Origin: an uncultured Clostridia bacterium
GTDB lineage: Bacteria; Bacillota; Clostridia; Oscillospirales; Acutalibacteraceae
Direction of reading: 5' to 3'
Length of the DNA stretch: 7,138 bases
Assembly: GCA_946002045.1 (NCBI GenBank)
Contig: CAMFYM010000064.1
Location: 1 to 7,138 of the forward strand
This document shows, in pieces, positions 6,190 through 7,138 of this stretch; positions within the stretch are counted from its first letter, which is position 1, and every line of letters starts with the position of its first letter. Below the pieces are notes generated by a model. The model was given only the letters and a program-made list of their open reading frames with translations, made no database searches and was not told the DNA's origin. The translations under genes were made by a program, and so were the position numbers.

Positions 6190-7131
6190 ATGTATAATTT
6201 TAAAGAATATGTAAGCAGGGAAGACCGTCTTGTAGGTGGTCACAGAATGTGTGCCGGCTGTGGTGGAACAATAGCAGTAAGAAATGTATTAAAGGCAATT
6301 AAGCCCGGCGATAAGGCAGTTATCGGTAATGCAACCGGCTGTCTTGAGGTTTCAACCTTTATGTATCCATATACTGCATACAAGGACAGCTATATCCATA
6401 ATGCCTTTGAAAATGCAGGCGCAACCATGTCCGGTGTTGAGGGTGCGTATAATGCTCTTAAAAGAAAGGGTAAGCTTGACGAAACATATAAATTCATTAC
6501 CTTTGGTGGTGACGGTGGTACATACGACATCGGCTTTCAGTCATTGAGTGGTGCTATGGAGCGTGGTCACGATATGGTCTATGTTTGCTATGATAACGGT
6601 GCTTATATGAATACAGGTATTCAGCGTTCATCAGCAACACCGATGTTTGCAGATACAACTACAACACCTGTGGGCAGAGAGTCCCTCGGTAAGCCACAGT
6701 ACAGAAAGGACCTTGCAGCAATTATTGCAGAGCATCAGGTTCCTTATGTTGCACAAACAACCTTTGTTCAAAACTTCCGTGACTTATACAAAAAGTCAGA
6801 GAAGGCAATTTACACAAAAGGGGCAGCATTCCTTAATATTATGGCACCTTGTCCAAGAGGCTGGAGATACCCAACCTATGATATTATGGAGATTTGCAAA
6901 TTAGCAGTAGAAACTCGCTATTGGCCTTTGTTTGAGGTAGTTGACGGAAAATGGATACTCAACTATGAGCCAAGGAATTATGTTCCTATTGAGGAATGGC
7001 TTGTTAAGCAGGGAAGATTTAAGCATATGTTCAAGCCTGAAAATGAATGGATGATTGAAGCCTTCCAAAAGGAAGTTGACAGGCGTTGGTATGAGCTTCT
7101 TAACCGAGTTACAGAGGTTCGTGGCGCATAA
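6190..7131 (+). CDS. porB: 2-oxoacid (pyruvate-type):ferredoxin oxidoreductase, beta subunit
   Basis: The beta subunit binds the diphosphate of thiamine diphosphate with Mg2+ and holds the proximal [4Fe-4S] cluster. Of 313 residues, CAGCG (Cys21, Cys24), ATGC (Cys51) and APCPRGW (Cys221) supply the four cluster ligands. GGDGGTYDIG (106-115), with DNGAYMNTG at 135-143, is the thiamine-diphosphate motif. NTGIQRSSATP (141-151) and TTTTPVG (156-162) are typical of the pyruvate/branched-chain class rather than the 2-oxoglutarate class. DNGAYMNTG has Gly where DNEAYMNTG is commoner. The binding site TAAGGAGG (6173-6180) overlaps the alpha stop codon, 9 bases before this ATG. The C-terminal region is complete, ending at TAA 7129-7131, 7 bases before the window edge, so an operon partner or terminator could follow unseen. 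Confidence 0.93.
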   Translation: MYNFKEYVSREDRLVGGHRMCAGCGGTIAVRNVLKAIKPGDKAVIGNATGCLEVSTFMYPYTAYKDSYIHNAFENAGATMSGVEGAYNALKRKGKLDETYKFITFGGDGGTYDIGFQSLSGAMERGHDMVYVCYDNGAYMNTGIQRSSATPMFADTTTTPVGRESLGKPQYRKDLAAIIAEHQVPYVAQTTFVQNFRDLYKKSEKAIYTKGAAFLNIMAPCPRGWRYPTYDIMEICKLAVETRYWPLFEVVDGKWILNYEPRNYVPIEEWLVKQGRFKHMFKPENEWMIEAFQKEVDRRWYELLNRVTEVRGA

Positions 7132-7138
7132 TAAAACA

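Noticed and set aside
1..7138. CRISPR array, insertion sequence, prophage or other mobile element
   Set aside because: No spaced direct repeats, transposase, integrase or terminal repeats were seen. The genes are ordinary chromosomal operons with uniform codon style.

Overview
The window reads as chromosomal DNA from a low-GC anaerobic Firmicute, most likely a gut or rumen-type Clostridia member (Oscillospirales/Ruminococcaceae-like; this placement is inferred from protein style only). Supporting signs are a CIRCE-controlled groES-groEL operon, AAGGAGG-type ribosome binding sites, near-consensus TTGACA/TATAAT promoters, a PadR regulator paired with a membrane protein, a T-box riboswitch, and an oxygen-sensitive ferredoxin-linked 2-oxoacid oxidoreductase. 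All genes lie on the + strand.

Layout. 1-21: a perfect inverted repeat at the window edge. 101-2217: heat-shock operon, with an extended -10 promoter, a perfect CIRCE operator, groES (198-470), groEL (492-2132) and a strong intrinsic terminator (2183-2217). 2220-3763: a two-gene sensory or regulatory unit. Its consensus promoter is overlapped by a 16-bp perfect palindrome (probable PadR operator), followed by a PadR-type repressor (2278-2604) and, one base later, a five-helix membrane protein (2606-3763) with an N-terminal HAAS/DUF1700-like segment and an extracytoplasmic C-terminal domain. 3790-4080: a promoter and a complete T-box leader with Stem I, T-box sequence, antiterminator and terminator. 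4101-7131: four tightly spaced genes for the gamma, delta, alpha and beta subunits of a pyruvate/2-oxoacid:ferredoxin oxidoreductase.

The main point of interest is the T-box. The triplet at the specifier position reads ATC (Ile), and the T-box bulge reads TGGTA, which fits a tRNA with discriminator base A, as tRNA-Ile has. T-boxes switch genes on when the cognate tRNA is uncharged. A ferredoxin-dependent 2-oxoacid oxidoreductase under isoleucine control therefore suggests a biosynthetic, reductive-carboxylation role: 2-methylbutyryl-CoA to 3-methyl-2-oxopentanoate, or propionyl-CoA to 2-oxobutyrate. The protein sequences alone would be annotated as pyruvate:ferredoxin oxidoreductase. The functional direction is inference; the RNA elements are visible in the sequence. 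I saw no CRISPR array, insertion sequence, tRNA or rRNA.
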